Shown here: positions 10,449 through 24,800 of the stretch, piece after piece
How the letters are laid out: each line of letters starts with the position of its first letter
Numbering within the stretch: position 1 is the stretch's first letter
Assembly: GCA_027493525.1 (NCBI GenBank)
Contig: JAOSKN010000003.1
Location: 1,302,001 to 1,366,000, forward strand
DNA: 64,000 nucleotides
DNA from: Planctomycetota bacterium
GTDB lineage: Bacteria; Planctomycetota; SZUA-567; H5-PLA8
Direction of reading: 5' to 3'
Notes under the pieces: model-generated
Database searches by the model: none
What the model was told of the DNA's origin: nothing
The model's input: the letters and a program-made list of their open reading frames with translations, nothing else
Translations under genes and position numbers: made by a program

Positions 10449-11555
10449 ATGAAGAGCTTATCCACACCAGAACTGGCCCAGCGCGTGGCTCAGGAACTCA
10501 ATCAGCCCGAGCCTCAGGCGCGGGCGGTCCTGGATCGCGCGATCGAAGTGATGAAGAAGGAATTGCAGCGCGGCAACAAGATCGAACTTCCCACCTTTCT
10601 GACCGTGCAGCTCAAGGCCGGGCAGCCCGTGGCGGCGAAGAGCGCGGCGGATTCGAACATCCATCTCCCGGCGGTCCGCCGCGTGCAGATGGAACTCGAC
10701 GAGGACCTGCGCAAGAAACTCGAAGGCACGGGCGTCTACCAGATTCTGCTGGTGGTGCCGAAGAAGAATTTCTTCACCGGGGTGATGGCCGCGCGGCTGA
10801 CCAGCCCGCGCAGCGAGGTCACGGTGGTCCAGGGCGAGGACGAGGCGGTCGCCAGCGTCAAGCAGGCCTCGCCGGACCTCGTGGTGCTGGACGTCGGGCT
10901 GGCCGAGCCCTCCAAGGTCTGCGAGGCGGTCAAGAAGAGCAAAGAAAGCAGCATGATCGCGATGGTCCGCATCTATGCGGAAGACGAGGACCGCAAGAAC
11001 ATCAAGGGCCTGGAAGTGCTCTGCGACGAGTCGATCTCGGAGCCCTTCGAGCTGTCCGAACTGGTGCGGCTTTCGGAGGCCGAACTCGCGCGTTTCGCCG
11101 AGGAGCGGAATTACTTCGACCACCAGATTCATTTCAAGCTTCAGACGAAGGAAGGCTGCATCGAGCGCTGCAACGAGCTGTTCGGGCAGTTGTTGGAGCA
11201 GTCGGGCATGCCCGAGGAAAACCGGGAGGCCCTGGCGATCGCCTTCCGCGAGGCGGTCGACAACGGCGCGCGCCACGGGAACAAGTACAACGAGACGCGA
11301 AACGTCGACGTGCAGTATTTCGTGGACCGCGAGAAGGTGACGGTCTCGGTGACCGACGACGGCGAAGGATTCGACACCGAGATCTACCTCAGTCGCGGAG
11401 TGGGCGGCAATCCCGTGGAGGCGGCGCGCGAACGTAACCAGGCCGGAGGCGCCGGGGGCCTGGGCATCATGCTGATGCTGCGCTGCGTGGACAAGCTGGA
11501 GTACAACTACGCCGGCAACAAGATCACGCTCACGAAGTTCATTCGGCGCCAGTGA
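10449..11555 (+). CDS. HU-like / degenerate receiver / RsbW-like ATPase fusion protein
   Basis: A 368-residue protein in three parts. Residues 1-95 resemble the HU/IHF fold (TPELAQRVAQEL, RGNKIELPTFLTVQL, then a divergent arm). Residues 96-210 have receiver-like alternation with an Asp at 148 (DLVVLDVGL), but lack the acidic pair after strand 1 (LLVVPKK), and have EPF where receivers have KPF. This domain is probably not phosphorylated in the normal way. Residues 225-365 are a GHKL anti-sigma kinase-type domain with N box (REAVDNGARHG, Asn272), G1 box (DDGEGFD) and G2 box (GGAGGLGIML), so ATP binding looks intact. The DNA-binding role is inferred from the fold alone. A STAS gene follows. Confidence 0.75.
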   Translation: MKSLSTPELAQRVAQELNQPEPQARAVLDRAIEVMKKELQRGNKIELPTFLTVQLKAGQPVAAKSAADSNIHLPAVRRVQMELDEDLRKKLEGTGVYQILLVVPKKNFFTGVMAARLTSPRSEVTVVQGEDEAVASVKQASPDLVVLDVGLAEPSKVCEAVKKSKESSMIAMVRIYAEDEDRKNIKGLEVLCDESISEPFELSELVRLSEAELARFAEERNYFDHQIHFKLQTKEGCIERCNELFGQLLEQSGMPEENREALAIAFREAVDNGARHGNKYNETRNVDVQYFVDREKVTVSVTDDGEGFDTEIYLSRGVGGNPVEAARERNQAGGAGGLGIMLMLRCVDKLEYNYAGNKITLTKFIRRQ

Positions 11556-11632
11556 CCCTCCCCTGCCCGTTCGGGCCGCGGGGGGCCTTGGAACCATGCG
11601 ATTCGTAGCGTCAAGGACGAGGTGCGGGGTCG

Positions 11633-12691
11633 ATGGCAACCATTGAATTTCGCGTCAAGGTGATCAAGTCGCCCACCGGGACGACGGCAACGCTCGCTGA
11701 GATCGACGGCTCCATCGACGCCACGACGATCCAGCAGTTCCAGCAGGTGATGGACAAGCTGATCGAGCGCGGCGTCAAGAACCTGATCCTGGACTGCACC
11801 AGCGTCAAGTACATCAACTCGACGGGCCTGGGCACGCTCCTGAAGTACGCCGACACTTTCGAGTCGATCGGCGGGCACATCGCTTTCTGCCGGGTGCCGA
11901 GCAAGGTGATGCTGGTGATGGAGATGTTGGGCTTCAACGCCCTCTTCAACATCGTCCCCGACGAGGCCACGGCGCTGCGTTCGTTCTCGGGCGAGGCCGC
12001 CCCGCCGGCATCCGTGCCGGTGCACCAGCAGATGCCGCCGCCCGCGCCCGCGGCGCCTCCGCCGCAGCCGGCGTACCCCGCGGCGCCCCCGGCCTATGCC
12101 CAACAGCCGGCCTACCCCACGGCCGTGCCTCCCCCGCCGCCGCCAGCCGCGCCGGCCGCCGTGGCCTTCCCGACCCACGCGCACTGCGCGCGCTGCCGCG
12201 TGACGCTGGAGATTCCGAGCGTCGGCAAGTACCGCTGCCCGCGCTGCGGGGCGGTGCTGGCCGTGGAGCCCACGGGCAAGGTCCGCTTCTTCGCCTCGAA
12301 GAAAGGCACGCCGATCGAAGTCAACCTCCCGACGCGCGCGGAACTGCTCAGCGGCGTCGGCGAACTGGCCGCGCGCTGCGCCGAGAGCTGCGGCTTCAAC
12401 GGCGACTCCCTGGACCGCATCAGCACCGCGGTGGTCTCGGCCTGCGAGCGCGTCATCGAGCTGGCCTACGACGGCGACGCCAAGCAGAACTACCATCTGC
12501 TCATCCAGCCCAACGGCAACACGCTGACGATCAAGATCTCCGACCATGGCAAGCCTTTCGATTTCGGCGCGGGCGGCTCGATCTACGGTGACCAGCGTTT
12601 CGAGAGCGTGATCGGCTCCATGGACACCGTCGAGCACCGGCCCAATCCGCGGGGCGGAAACCTGTTGACCCTGATCAAGGTTCTGGAATAG
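11633..12691 (+). CDS. STAS / zinc-ribbon / degenerate RsbW-like fusion protein
   Basis: A 352-residue protein. Residues 1-115 are a STAS anti-sigma-factor antagonist domain with the phosphorylatable serine in context (INSTGLGTLL, Ser63). A Pro/Ala-rich linker (about 120-180) leads to a four-Cys zinc ribbon (Cys185, 188, 202, 205) and then a GHKL-like fold (about 225-352) with a G1-like box (SDHGKPFD). The N box lacks its Asn and no clear G2 lid is seen, so ATP binding is doubtful. RsbV-like and RsbW-like modules are normally separate partners. Here both are in one chain, which suggests internal or dimeric switching. It lies 77 bases after the HU/receiver/RsbW-like gene. Confidence 0.75.
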   Translation: MATIEFRVKVIKSPTGTTATLAEIDGSIDATTIQQFQQVMDKLIERGVKNLILDCTSVKYINSTGLGTLLKYADTFESIGGHIAFCRVPSKVMLVMEMLGFNALFNIVPDEATALRSFSGEAAPPASVPVHQQMPPPAPAAPPPQPAYPAAPPAYAQQPAYPTAVPPPPPPAAPAAVAFPTHAHCARCRVTLEIPSVGKYRCPRCGAVLAVEPTGKVRFFASKKGTPIEVNLPTRAELLSGVGELAARCAESCGFNGDSLDRISTAVVSACERVIELAYDGDAKQNYHLLIQPNGNTLTIKISDHGKPFDFGAGGSIYGDQRFESVIGSMDTVEHRPNPRGGNLLTLIKVLE

Positions 12692-12715
12692 GCACGCGCA
12701 CCTCGAGGTCCCCCG

Positions 12716-14082
12716 ATGGCCCAGCAACCGTCCCGCCGCTCCACCCGCTTCTCGATGCGCTCGAAGCAACTCGGCCAGTTGCTCCAGGACAACGGGGACG
12801 TGGGCGCCGAGCAGATCGCCAAGGCGCTGAAAACCCAGGAACGCGAAGGCGGGCTGATCGGCCAGATCCTGCGGCGCATGGGCGCCTGCGACGAGCACGC
12901 CGTCGCCGCCGCGCTGCTGAAGCAGGTCCAGGTCACGGACATCCACTGCGAGGATCTCGAGGTCGGCAGTTCGGTGCTCGGCGCGGTGCCCCTGGAGCAG
13001 TGCGAAGCCGACAAGCTCTGCCCCTTCGAGCGGCTCGGCAACCTGCTCTGCGTCGTGATGGGCAACCCGCTCAATCGCCGGGCCATCAACACCATCGAAG
13101 AGAAGTCGCGCCTCAAGGTCAAGCCCTTCAAGGCGCCCTGGCCGAAGATCAAGCTGCTGATCGACAAGAGCTACACCGAGGAGAACCTCTCGCGCGTCGA
13201 CGAATCCGCGCCGCAGCTTGAGGTCGGCGATGCGGACGAGGACGTGCAAGTCGTCGACTCGCTCGACGGAGACGTGGGCATCCAGGCGCCGATGGAGATC
13301 GCGCCGCCGGTCGCCGCCGGCGCGGTGGACCTCGACGAGGAAGAAGAAGCCCCGCACGCCGCGGAGCCGGAGTTGCCCCCGAGCCGGAGATCGAAGGCCT
13401 CGACAATCTCGACGAGTCCAATGCCGAAGTGATCGAGGTGGACAAGCGCGGCCTGCGCCGCTCCAACCGCCCCACCTTCGCCGACGAGCCGATCAACCTG
13501 CCCAAGGGCGAAGCGCGCATCAACGTCAACCTCGACGAACTGGACGTGGACGAGGCCGCCGAGGTCGTCGAGACCGGCGAGATGGAGCACGAGGATTCCG
13601 AGAGCCTTGAGGAGATTTCCGCCTCGGCCGGGCGCCCTTCGACGGCTCGCGGCGCTCCCAGGGCCGCGCCCGCCAAGACCGCGCTCAGGAAACCCGCCGT
13701 GGAAGGCTTCGCGCCGTTCGAAGAAGTGGACCTCGCCTACTTCTACGCCGACGGCATCGCGCCGCCTGAAGACGCCGAGCCCGATCCCGGCCTGTTGGAA
13801 CTGGTCGAGAACCTCCCGGTCGCCGAGCTGGTGGCCGAATCGCTGGACGAGTACAAGGCAAGCCTCGAGGCCGAAGCCGAGCCCGAGCCGGCGCCCGCCG
13901 CCCAGGACCGCAAACTGCCCGTGGAGGCGCAGCCTGCGCCGGCCGAGCCGGTCCCGGCGGTGACGCTCTCGGACGAAGAGTTCAAGAAGCTCATCAACGG
14001 ACTGGACGTCGATCCGATCGGCGAGTGGGAGCATACCTACGCCGAGCAGGGCCCGCTCGAAGTCGTCGCCTACGACTCCTGA
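12716..14082 (+). CDS. Second MshEN-like protein with acidic tail (reading frame broken at a C run)
   Basis: About 455 residues once one C is added to the C5 run at 13376-13380. The frame before it ends at 13432; the frame after it continues to 14082. With six C's the protein reads through the run smoothly as PELPPEPEIEGLDNLDE. The N-terminal 150 residues are an MshEN-like fold (SKQLGQLLQDNG, GGLIGQILRRMG, LLCVVMGNPLNRRA). The rest is rich in Asp, Glu, Ala and Pro, with two short helical motifs near the end. There is no ATPase core. It begins 24 bases after the STAS fusion gene, so it is probably co-transcribed. Function is unknown. A c-di-GMP sensor or adaptor is the simplest guess. Confidence 0.7.
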
Positions 14083-14211
14083 CTCTGCAACGGGTTAGCG
14101 GGACGGGACCGCCAAGTCGTTTCCATCCTTTAATTTCGCCGCGATGCTCGTATCATCCTGTCCCAATTTGAGCGCGCGCACCGGTGCGTTCGCTCGTTGG
14201 GATACGACCTC

Positions 14212-17520
<3,309 letters not shown>

Positions 17521-17552
17521 GGCTTGGGGCGTAGCGCCAACGAATGCGCCCC

Positions 17553-17577
17553 CGCCCTCTGCCTATAGGAGAGGGCG
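17553..17577. terminator. Hairpin between convergent carB and DUF11 gene 1
   Basis: An 8-bp stem (17553-17560 with 17570-17577) has a 9-base loop and no U tract on either strand. It sits between two convergent genes and may act as a weak or Rho-assisted terminator. Confidence 0.35.
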
Positions 17578-17691
17578 GCGCGCCGCAGGCGCGCGGGGCG
17601 AGGGTGGAACGGCGACCCGACCGGCCGCACGTAGACTTGAAGAGAAGAAAGTGCGCCCGAAGGATCCTTTTCGATTCAGGAACGGTCCCGC

Positions 17692-20600
17692 TTACGGCGC
17701 CGTGGCAAACACAACGGTCGGCACGCCGGTCATGAAGGTCGTGCCTCGGCGGCCCAGGATGGTGGTCGCGAAGTGCGCGTCCGCTCCGTCGAGCGTGACC
17801 TGGATTGGGAAGAAGATCGCAAGTCGGCCCAGTGGAATATCGCCCTTGGCGTCCATGATCGTATCCACGCCAAAGCTGGCCAGGGGATCGCCCCAGGTCG
17901 AAACGATCACCAGCTTGTAGGTCGTATTGTTGTACATCGCCGAGGACAGCCCGGCGGTAGGGCTACGCGCCGTGAAGTTTCCGTTGCGGGCGATGAAGTT
18001 CCCGGACGTGAGGCTTTGCACGCCTCCGCTACCCAGGGTGATATCCATCGTGGAGCCGCCCGCGCTCGGGTCGTACGGATCGGCGCCCGTATTGCCTGGA
18101 TCAGGAACCAGGCAGAGCGTCGCCCGCAGTTGGCTCTCGTAGACGTTGCCCGGCAGCTTGCGCTGCACCAGCCGCGCGGAGTCGATGAACGCGAGCGGCT
18201 GCGGTGGCGTCCCCTTCCTGCCGAAGATAAAGGTGCCGCGGCCCACGGTATTCGGTTTCCTAATGCTATACTCCATCTCCGTGAGCGCGGTCGTGCCCTG
18301 GAAGACCAAGGGCGTGACGCTCGGGTCGGCTCCGATGCCGATGCGCATCGGGACGGCATACACGAAGGGCGGCGCTGTCGTTGGATCGTTGAGAATCGAG
18401 CCCACCCTGGAACTCACGCCGCGCTTCAACGGCGCCGGCGGCGTGCTGAAGTTCTCCATCACGTCCTGCAGCGGGATGTAGTTGACGATGGCCGTGAAGG
18501 CCCCCGTGTACTTGTTGAGAGTGAAGGTCACGCTGGGCTTGGCGCCGCGGCCCGTCTTCCAGACGACCGTCGAGGGCGTCACGCGCAGCGGCACGGCGAG
18601 CGTGACACCCTGTTCCGGATCGGGGAAGGCGTCGTCGTAGGCGAACTCGAAGTTGACCGTGTACCCGCCCAACTGGAACAAGTCGATGCCCTGCGCGACC
18701 AGCGCGGCCAGGTTCAGGCGCCCGGCGACGGTGTAGCTGTCGACCGGATCGTTCCCGACGAGGCGCTTGTTATAGTGGAGCTGGAAACTGGCGCGTTCGA
18801 TCTTGATCGATTCGCCCGCGGCGAGCACCGTGGCGGATGCCTCGTTATTGCCGAGGTTAAGATCGGTCGACGAGGCGGTTGCCAAGGCGGTATTGGTAAT
18901 GGATGTACCGCCCGAGGCGAAATCGACGATCGCGTCGTAGGTGAGCGTGGCCGAGCCGCCGGCAACCAATGGAGTTACCAAGTCCCACGTCGCGGTCCCT
19001 TCATCGAAGGAGCCCTGCGTAACCGTGGAAAATGACGCCACGATGGCCAGTCCGCTTCCGCCCAGATCGTCTACCAGCATGACATTATCGGCATCCGACG
19101 GCCCAAGATTCTGGATCACGATGGTATAGGTTACCGTACCGCCGTTCGAGGGCGTTGGATTACTGACGGACTTGGTGACGAGCAAGTCGGCTCCCGCTAC
19201 CAGCGCGTCGTCATCCGTCGCGGTGTTGTTGCTCGCATCGGGATCGAACGATCCAGTAACCGTAGCGGTGTTCGACAGGGTCCCCGTCGCCGCCGGATCG
19301 ACGTCCGCCGTCGCCGTGTAGGTCACAGAACTGCCGGCCGGCATGTCGAGCGTGTCGGCAAGATCGCCCAGACCCGAAGCCGTATTCCCGGTAGCGCCGC
19401 CGGCAGCGACGCTGGTGTAGGCCACATTCAGCAGGCTTGCCGGAAACGTATCCGCCACGGAGACGCTCGGGTCGTCAAACGGGCCTCCGTTCGTGACGAC
19501 GATGGTATACGTGACACCTCCCCCAGGCGTCACGGTTGCCACGCCATCGTCCTTGGTAATGGACAGATCCGCTTGGAGCGACGTGAGCACGATGTCATTC
19601 CCGTCGCCGCCCACATACGTAATGCGGAAGGTTTCGCCTCCCGTTACGAACGTGGCGCCTTCCGCCAAGCCGTTGAAGGTCCCGGTAACGGCATCCGCCG
19701 CGTCGTTATTTGCAATGGTAAAGGTGTCCCCGGATGTCGGGGTGAAACCGAGCGTAACGGACAGCGTGGCGCCGGTTACGTCCACGGTGCCGGCAACGTC
19801 GAGCCGATCGTACTCCGTACCTGCCGTCGTCCCGTTCAACTCGATGTCGAACGTGGCTCCGGCCGCGAATGTGGTATCGGCGGAGCCCAGAATTCCGGGG
19901 CCGGCGCTGCCCGGCGCCACGGCGCCGCCCGGCTGAACCGAGACGGTCCCATTGACCGTTCCCGAGCCGCTCAGCGTTCCGCCATTTTGTACGCTGGTCG
20001 TGCCGTTGACGGTGAGGTCGTTGCCGTTAAGGTCCAGCGTACCCTGATCGATCGCGAGATTCTGCCCGGCGGCGTTCAACGAGAGCGCATCCGCCAGGAA
20101 AGCCGTCCCGGCGGCCTTGTCCACGGTGAAGGCCCCGTCGGGCAGGTCGCCGGCTCCGGTCGTGATCGTTTGGTCGAGCGCGCCGTCGAGGGTCAGCGCG
20201 GTGGTACCGCCCACGGCGGTGTCCGTCGAAAAAAGATCGCCCTCGATGAAGAATGTGTTTCCGTTGAGGTTCGTCAAGCTCGTGAACGTCACGTCGTCGG
20301 TCGCGCGCATGTCGTCGTTGAGGGTGAAGGAAACGCCCGTGCCGCCGTCATCGAAGACGACGTTGGCGAAGGGCTGGCCGACCGAGGTGATCGAAGAGGT
20401 TCCGCCAACCCGGGTGAAGGTCACGGTGGATGTCCCCGGATTCACCGTGCCGCCAGCCTGGACCAGCCAGTTGCCCCGGCAGATGAAACTGCTCGAGTCG
20501 AGGTTGATGGTCGGGGCGCCGCCAGCCGTTTCCAGAAAGAAGTTGTTCGCGTCAATCGTCCCCAAGCCGGCGTTAAACGTCGGGGTGCCGGTCGAAAACC

Positions 20601-21386
20601 CAACGTTGAGTTGGTTGACCACGGTGAGATCAAAGCCGTTGGCGTCAAAGGTGGCCGAACCGGTCATGTCGAAGCGCCCGACGGTCAGGTTGCCGAGCAG
20701 CCGTAAGATCACCGTCGGGTTGGTTCCCGTGAAGTTGGCATTTCCGCCGCCTAAATCCCCCCCGTCCAGCGTCGCCACATTCCCGGCGGTGGTGCTGAAA
20801 GTCCACTGGGGCGACCCCGTCACCGTGGCCCCGGCATTGATCAAGATCTGCTCGGTGGTCGCACTGTCCCCGACGATAATGGAGCCGGCCGTACGGTTGA
20901 GCGTGCCCGTCCCCAGCTCGAGATTACGACCGCGGAAACTATCCGTCATCGTCGTGATCTGCCCCGCCGCCGCCAGTTTCAACTTGTAAAAGTTGTTGGA
21001 AAACTGGGGATTGGCCAAGTTCCCCGTGCCCGTCAGGTCCACCGTGGACGTGCCCTTCACGAACAATCCGGCGGTGTTCGCGATGGTGAAGTTCCCCGTG
21101 ACGGTGAGCGTGCGCGCGCCCGCCTGAAGCCCGCCCCCGCCCGCGTACCCGGCTTGCATGTCGAGCGATTGGATGGTGGGGTCAACGTCCAGCGTGCAGG
21201 ACTTCGTTGAGGTCCCGTCAAACACCACGTCGTCGCCGGGGCCTGGCGCCGACCCACCGGACCAGTTCAAGGGCGTGGACCAGTTGTTGTCCGCCCCGCC
21301 CCCGTCCAGGTGACCGTGGCGGCGCTTGCGATCCCCCCAAATCCCAGAACGACAAAAAGCAATACACGGGCAGATCGAAACAACAT
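17692..21386 (-). CDS. Large secreted DUF11 surface protein 1 (frame broken near the 5' end)
   Basis: About 1231 residues if the C5 run at 21299-21303 is read as C6. Without the fix, the signal peptide (MLFRSARVLLFVVLGFGGIA) and mature protein are in different frames. The start at 21384-21386 has AGGGGG just upstream. After the signal come about 550 residues of Gly/Thr/Asn-rich beta repeats like autotransporter passenger strands. Two DUF11 domains follow (ADLSITKDDG... and ADLLVTKSVSN...), then a C-terminal region of about 360 residues shared with the next protein. No LPXTG or PEP-CTERM signal is visible. It is probably cell-surface or extracellular. Confidence 0.75.
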
Positions 21387-21847
21387 CCAGCACCCCCTGC
21401 TTCACTCAGATGGAGACATTGGAAGTAGCGACCGTAGACTCCCAAGCCACCCCAATACGCCTACGGTAAAATACTGAATAAACAGCACTACTGTTTGGTC
21501 CTTACTTTCATAAATTTCAAATTACCTCACTTGCTTTTGTAATTTACAGTATTTTATTTTCTCTTTTATAGCTACAATACCTTTCGATTTAATCGCTAAT
21601 AAGCAAAGCGATGCCTGATTATGTAGTAATTTTAATGAAGTAAAGATAGAGTTTTTAGGTCGCTGTTACCACTGAAATATCGTATCGCGAAAGAACTGAC
21701 ATCATGCGCCGGGCATTTTGGCCCGGATCGAGGCGCACCGAGGGAGCCTATTGGGACAAAGGTCTGCGACCGAAGCGTAGCGAAAAGCCGTGTAAAAGGC
21801 CCTGCCTTGAGGCTTGAGGCTTGAGGCCAATACACAACTCCGACATG
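21387..21847. other. AT-rich upstream region of DUF11 gene 1
   Basis: About 460 bases without a credible gene. The section 21460-21690 is very AT-rich with long T and A tracts, in strong contrast to the flanks, and probably contains the promoter and regulatory sites of the minus-strand DUF11 gene 1. A tandem GAGGCTT repeat lies at 21810-21830. Confidence 0.5.
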
Positions 21848-21877
21848 AAAAAGGGCGCCCCTTGGGGCGCCCTTTTT
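21848..21877. terminator. Strong bidirectional terminator after DUF11 gene 2
   Basis: A perfect 14-bp stem (21848-21861 with 21864-21877) carries A5 and T5 at its two ends, so it gives a U tract on both strands. It lies about 22 bases after the DUF11 gene 2 stop (minus strand). Confidence 0.85.
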
Positions 21878-21899
21878 CGCTTCGTGGCCTGGCTCGCGT

Positions 21900-24800
21900 T
21901 TACGGTGCCGGCGGGAATACGACGGTCGGCGTCGCGGTCTTGAAGGTCGTGCCCTGGCGGCCCAGCAGTACGGTTGCGAAATGCGTATCGGTCGTGTCCA
22001 GGTCCACCTGGATCGGGAAGTAGATCGACTGGCGCGAGAAGGGCGCGTCGCCCCGCGAATCGACCACCGGTTCGACCCCGAAGTTCGCCAGCGGGTCCAG
22101 CCAGTCGGTGACCAGCGTCAGCTTGTAGGTCTGGTTGTTGAACGTCACCGAAAGGAGCCCCGGCGCGGGGTTGCGCGCGGTGAAGTTCCCGTTCCGGCCC
22201 GTGAAGTTCGTATTCACGAGGTTGAAGAGCGCCAACCCGCCCACGGTGATGTCCATGGTGGAGGCCGGATCGGTCGGATCGTACGGATCGGTGTTGGTGT
22301 TCAAGGGGTCGGGGACCAGACAGAGCGTGGCGCGCAACTGGCTGACGTACACGTCGCCCGGCAGCCGGCGCTGCGCGAGGGAAGCCGAATCGATGAAGGT
22401 GAACGGCGTCGGAGGCGTGCCGGTCTTCCCGAACTGGTAGGCGGCCTTGCCCACGGTGTTGGCTCTCCGGATGCTGTACGTCATGCCGATCTCGGTGACG
22501 CCCTGGAAGATGAACTGCGTCAGAGTCGGGTCGGTGCCGAAGGTGAGGCGGAAGGGCACCGCATCCAGGGTCAGGGGCGCGGTCAGCGGGTCGTTGAGTG
22601 ACATGGCCACAGCGCGCGAGCCCACCCCGCGCTTGAGGGTCGCGCCCGCGTACAGTTCCATGATCTCCTGCAGCGCCACGTTCCGCGCGACCACGGTGAA
22701 GGCGCCGGTGAGCTTGTTGACGGTCACGGTCAGGTTGGGCTGGGCCGCGGGGGGCGAACGCCAGACGACCGTCGTGGGGTCACGCGCATCGGGGTGGCCA
22801 GCCAGATGGCCGTGTCGGGGTCGGGGTACGCGCCCGGCGCGGGGAATTCCACCGTCACGATGTACCCGCCCAACTGGAAGAGGTTGATCCCCTGCGCGGT
22901 CAGCGCGGCGAGGCTGAGCTTGCCGCGGACGATGTAGCTGTCCACGAAGTCGCCCTTGCCCTGGAGCAGGCGCTTGTTGAAGTCCAGCGTGACGCTGGCG
23001 CTCTCGATCTTGATCGAATCGCCGACGGCCAGGACGGTCGCGGAGTCGGTGTCGTTGGCGGGGTTGGTGTCGTTGTTGTCGGCCGTGAAGGTGACCGTGT
23101 TGGTGATGGCCGTGCCGCCCACGATGAAGTCGACCACGGCGTCGTAGACGAGCGTGGCCGTGGCGCCCGCGAGCAGGGTGCCCACGTCCCAGACGCCGGT
23201 CGTTTCGTCAAAGGTGCCCTGAGTGGGCACGGCGGGCATCGCCGTCAGGCCGCTGCCGCCCAGGTCGTCGGTGACCACGACGGTCGTCGCGTCGGCGAAG
23301 CCGAGGTTCTGGATCGTCACCGTGAATGTCACCGTGTCGCCGTTGGCCGGCGTGGCGTTACTGACCGACTTGGTCAGGCGCAGGTCGGTCGAGTCGGTGA
23401 GCCCGGCGAAGACGGTGTCGTCGGCCTCGGCCGAATCGAGATCGATGACCGCGGTGCGGCCCGTCGTGCGGTCCGGATCGCTGTCGGTCAGGTCGCTGCC
23501 GACGTTGCGGAGCGTGAAGGCGAAGCCCGCGGGCAGCGTGGTCGGATCGAACTCCACGATGTACTGGCCTGGGCGCAGGGAGGTGAGCATGCCACCGCTG
23601 GGGAAGGCGTAGGTTCCGTCGCCCGCACTGGTCGTCGTATCGAGGAGCGTTACCCCCGTGCTGTCGTACAAGTTGACGGTGATGCCGCCGACGCCCAGTT
23701 CAGGGGGATCGTTGAACTGGCCGTTGTCGTTGTCGTCGTCGAAGACCATGCCGCTCAGGAAGGCCTCCTGGAGCAGGCCGGCGTCCACGTTGGAGGTGTC
23801 GGCGCCGAAGACGGTGGTGAAGACGGCCGTCTGGCCGAAGGTGGCGCTTACCGGATCGGGGTCGGCGTCGCTGTCGGTGGTGTCCGCGCCGACGTCCTGG
23901 TCGGTGAAGAACTGGTAGGTCATCGTATCGTCAAAGGCGAACTGAACGATGTAATCGCCCGCCGGTTGGCAAAACATGTAGGCGCCTGAAGCATCGACAG
24001 GTGCGGCAGCGACTACAACGCCCCCGCCAAAGTCGAGCAGCGCGACGGTCACATCCATATCCACGGTCCCATCCACCGGGGGCTCCCCGCCCTGGCGGAT
24101 GCCATCTGCGTTCAAATCGTGCCAGACGACCCCGCTTATGATTGGATTGAGGTTGGTGACGGTGGCGTCGTCGGCGGCCGCGGATTCCGGGTCGTCGGTC
24201 ATGAAGGTCACCGGGGCGATGGGCGTACCCGACCCGAATTCCGTCTCGACCACGCCTTGATTGGTCACAGTGAACGCCGGTGTAGCCAGTGGACTGGAAA
24301 TCGTCGCATTGACCGTGATGGTAACGATGGAGCCCCCGCCAAGCGACTCGATATCCACGGTAAGCGCCGTGGGGGGGGTCTCGGTAAGGGTAATGGCGCC
24401 AACGCTACCCGTCGTGCTGGTGGATGAATTGGAAAATTCCGTGTTCGTGGAAAAGGGATCCAGGGTAAACCTAATGTCCGTAACATCGCATCCTGAGGTG
24501 GCCGTATTCGTGATGGTCACCGTATAGACTAATGCGTCGCCTGGGCATAACCCGTCGGTCGTAATATCCAGGCCGTCATCCATCGTCGCCGTGACGCACT
24601 GAACGAGGGTAATCGCATCAAGCGTCAAGGTGGGTGCCCCGCCGCCGTCTTCATCGAAGGTCAGCACGAGCGCGCCCACATCGGTAAAATCGGCGCCCGC
24701 GCCTAAATTCGCGCTGAAGCATTCGAACGGAACGACGAACGGATCGGGCGTTGTGCCGTCGAAGGTAAAGGTAAAGGTCGAAGAATTCGAGCCGTCCGTG

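Noticed and set aside
13376..13380. Programmed ribosomal frameshifting at homopolymer runs
   Set aside because: Runs differ in base, length and direction of shift, occur in unrelated genes and lack slippery heptamers with downstream structure; consensus error explains them better.
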